Shown here piece after piece: positions 62,116 through 64,000 of a stretch of 64,000 nucleotides of DNA (positions within the stretch are counted from its first letter, which is position 1; every line of letters starts with the position of its first letter). The DNA is from Numida meleagris. Taxonomy: Eukaryota > Chordata > Aves > Galliformes > Numididae. Position numbers and translations under genes: made by a program. The stretch lies in assembly GCF_002078875.1 (NCBI RefSeq), contig NC_034411.1, positions 33,126,260 through 33,190,259 on the forward strand, written 5' to 3'. The notes under the pieces are model-generated. The model did no database searches, was not told where the DNA came from, and was given only the letters and a program-made list of their open reading frames with translations.

Positions 62116-64000
62116 ATTTAGATTAAGTTGCATCTATAAGTGTGCCTGTTAAAACACTTACTACTTAAAACACATATGCATTTTCCACAGATAGTGTAAA
62201 GTCAGATACCTATTTCTTTCTCTCGTCACTGTACATTCTGGCTAACTCCACTGGAAGACAGTATAATGAAGATCACCTATCAAGATCATCAGACACAACG
62301 TAGTAGCAATTACCCAGGCAATCCACAAATGTGATCGCTATCTCTTCAAGGGAGCAATTTATAGAAAAAAAAGGTAATATTCACACACTCAGAAGGTGAT
62401 AAGATTAAGAATGATCAAAACTAACAAAAGTTTTGGCTACGTATGGTACTAGCAGTACTTTAAAACTGTGAAGCTGAGCAGCGTAATGCCTGCAGTTAAA
62501 TATTCAGAGGAAAACCCAGAACTTGTTTTGTCGTTACCAGCAGGTTTTTGCAGAAAACATGAATGCACAACATCTTTGTAATCAAGAACACTTGCAGAAA
62601 GAAAATGTGTTGCAAAACCATGCACAAATACAGAATGTGTTTCTGGGAAGTGTTCAGAAGTCTTTTGAAGCTGCTTAGATGGCAAACACCCAGTCAGGAA
62701 CAGAAACACTATTAAAAACCTTATGATATCAGCTATATATTATGAAGAAAATTCTGATTAACAAACTCTGGATTAGCAAGAATCATAAGTATCACATGAA
62801 ATTTCTTCATCTGAAATATGCCAGCAGCACTGAATGTCTTTGAATGAAATACATTTAGGAACATAAGTCAACATAAAAATAACTCACAAAAGTGGAAAGG
62901 AACTAGAATGATTTTAATGGATTCTTTGCTGTAAAGAAATCATCCAAATCTTCTAAGGGACTAGTAAACCTCTGCTGGTCATTGCTATCAGATGAGACAT
63001 TATTAGATAAGGTAGTGAAAGCAATGTACCACATAGCCTTGAAAAATGCCTAGGTGCAGAGCAGCTGACCTAAGCAATCTGTTCTGTCCTTCCAATCTGT
63101 GACACTGTGCCAGCATTTTGAACCTTTATCTTAGCTTAAAAAGAGAAACACGTTACTAGGATGCTGGCAGGAGAATTTGGAAGAAGAAAAGAATAAACGT
63201 ACTGTCTAGCTCTATTTATTTTTTTGTTTGTTTGCTTCAAGGGTAGCATGAGACTATACTCAATCCCTACCTGGGCTCATGTCCTAGTTTCTGCAGGAAG
63301 AGGTGTTCGGCATGGTAATTGTCTCTGTTGAAACTGGTCTATCTGAATGAAATCATTCAGTATGTCTTGAGGAAAACCAAGAACGCCTATAACCAAAGGA
63401 TTGAAAGGGTTGTAGGCCTGGAAGAGTTTTGAGCAACTGAGTCCAGTTTCAGTAATTATCATGTAATCAATTATACAAGCATATCAAGCATCATCTTAAA
63501 ACTTGATGTTTTGGCCTTACTACTCCTATGGGAATATAGCTCTATACTGTCAGTCTTAAAATAGAAAGAAATCTTTCTAATTTGCAGCTGCAACTGATTT
63601 ATATCTGGCTCATATCCAAGTAGCATCGTCACAAACACAGCGTATAGTTAAAGTAGTTCTTCTCAGATCCCAGCAGTTTCTCACTGGGTATGCTTATGGG
63701 AGACAACCATCTTCTCCATCTCTACTATAGCCATCATTTTACTCTGCTAAGTCAATTTCTTTTGATCTATTCCGGTTAAAGGTGCTCTCCCAAAAGTTCC
63801 TTCTAACTACTAAGATCCTAGCACATACTCATGTCATCAAGACCAAGGTGTGTGTTCTTGGTCCATTCCTGCCTACCCTTCTGACTCTCAGGATGACCCT
63901 GTCTCTCTGCACAAGGCTCCAGTACTAATCTACGCTACAGGTACTTCCTATCTGTGACAGACAGTTTCACTCACCACACTCCTGTCTTTTAAACCAAGGT

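Larger units (their letters stand above)
55637..64000. other. Long gene-free AT-rich stretch to the window end
   Basis: I see no gene or named transposon. It holds the microsatellites at 57041-57072, 58138-58153 and 61939-61959, an 11-bp triple tandem repeat at 59788-59820, and hairpins at 58278-58304 and 62066-62115. Overlapping open frames on both strands at 60330-60743 reflect a local lack of stops and match no family I know. Confidence 0.5.

Noticed and set aside
1..64000. tRNA, rRNA, CRISPR array or bacterial operon
   Set aside because: No B-box/A-box pair, no regularly spaced repeat-spacer pattern, and no dense coding; the sequence is vertebrate-like throughout.

Overview
The window looks like avian nuclear DNA, most likely from a galliform bird. 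It contains many CR1 LINE fragments in both orientations, an ERVL-type (class III) endogenous retrovirus, and a fragment matching the galliform mariner Galluhop. The background is AT-rich with few CpGs. I see no intact host protein-coding gene, no rRNA or tRNA gene and no CRISPR array. Bacterial features such as operons and ribosome binding sites do not apply. The region is best read as gene-poor intergenic (or possibly intronic) vertebrate DNA shaped by old retroelements.

Layout. From 1 to about 3.36 kb lies the 3' part of an ERVL-like provirus: reverse transcriptase, RNase H and integrase, then a polypurine tract and the start of a 3' LTR. It is broken by one frameshift, three in-frame stops, a substituted integrase catalytic residue, and an exact 54-bp duplication around a single N that looks like an assembly error. 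From 3.4 to 5.6 kb is unannotated DNA. A fairly well preserved 5'-truncated CR1 lies on the minus strand at 5.64-6.66 kb. From 6.7 to 16.6 kb is mostly featureless, apart from a CpG-enriched block near 9.87-10.11 kb. Three short CR1 tails follow (16.6, 17.7 and 18.3 kb). At 19.2-20.2 kb is a protein-like but broken reading frame that I cannot name. It is followed by a CR1 copy that keeps the endonuclease and early RT part but lacks its 3' end (20.46-21.60 kb). Two plus-strand CR1 copies lie at 29.56-30.21 and 32.83-33.61 kb, with a degenerate trinucleotide tract between them. A Galluhop-like mariner end at 34.49-34.66 kb is followed closely by 200 bp containing no G or C. A 238-codon open frame of unknown meaning is at 36.0-36.7 kb. 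From 37 to 64 kb are scattered old CR1 pieces (44.5, 47.9, 52.9-53.7 and 55.4 kb), small tandem repeats, and a back-to-back pair of perfect hairpins near 62.1 kb.

The elements do not form a pathway. They are separate insertions of different ages. The CR1 copies end in at least two kinds of 3' tail (ATTCTATG/ATTCTGTG octamers, and a degenerate TCTAG-type tail), so more than one subfamily was active. I found no convincing new biological system. The items most worth checking are the unidentified coding remnant at 19.2-20.2 kb, the CpG-rich block at 9.9-10.1 kb as a possible conserved element, and the 54-bp duplication artefact.
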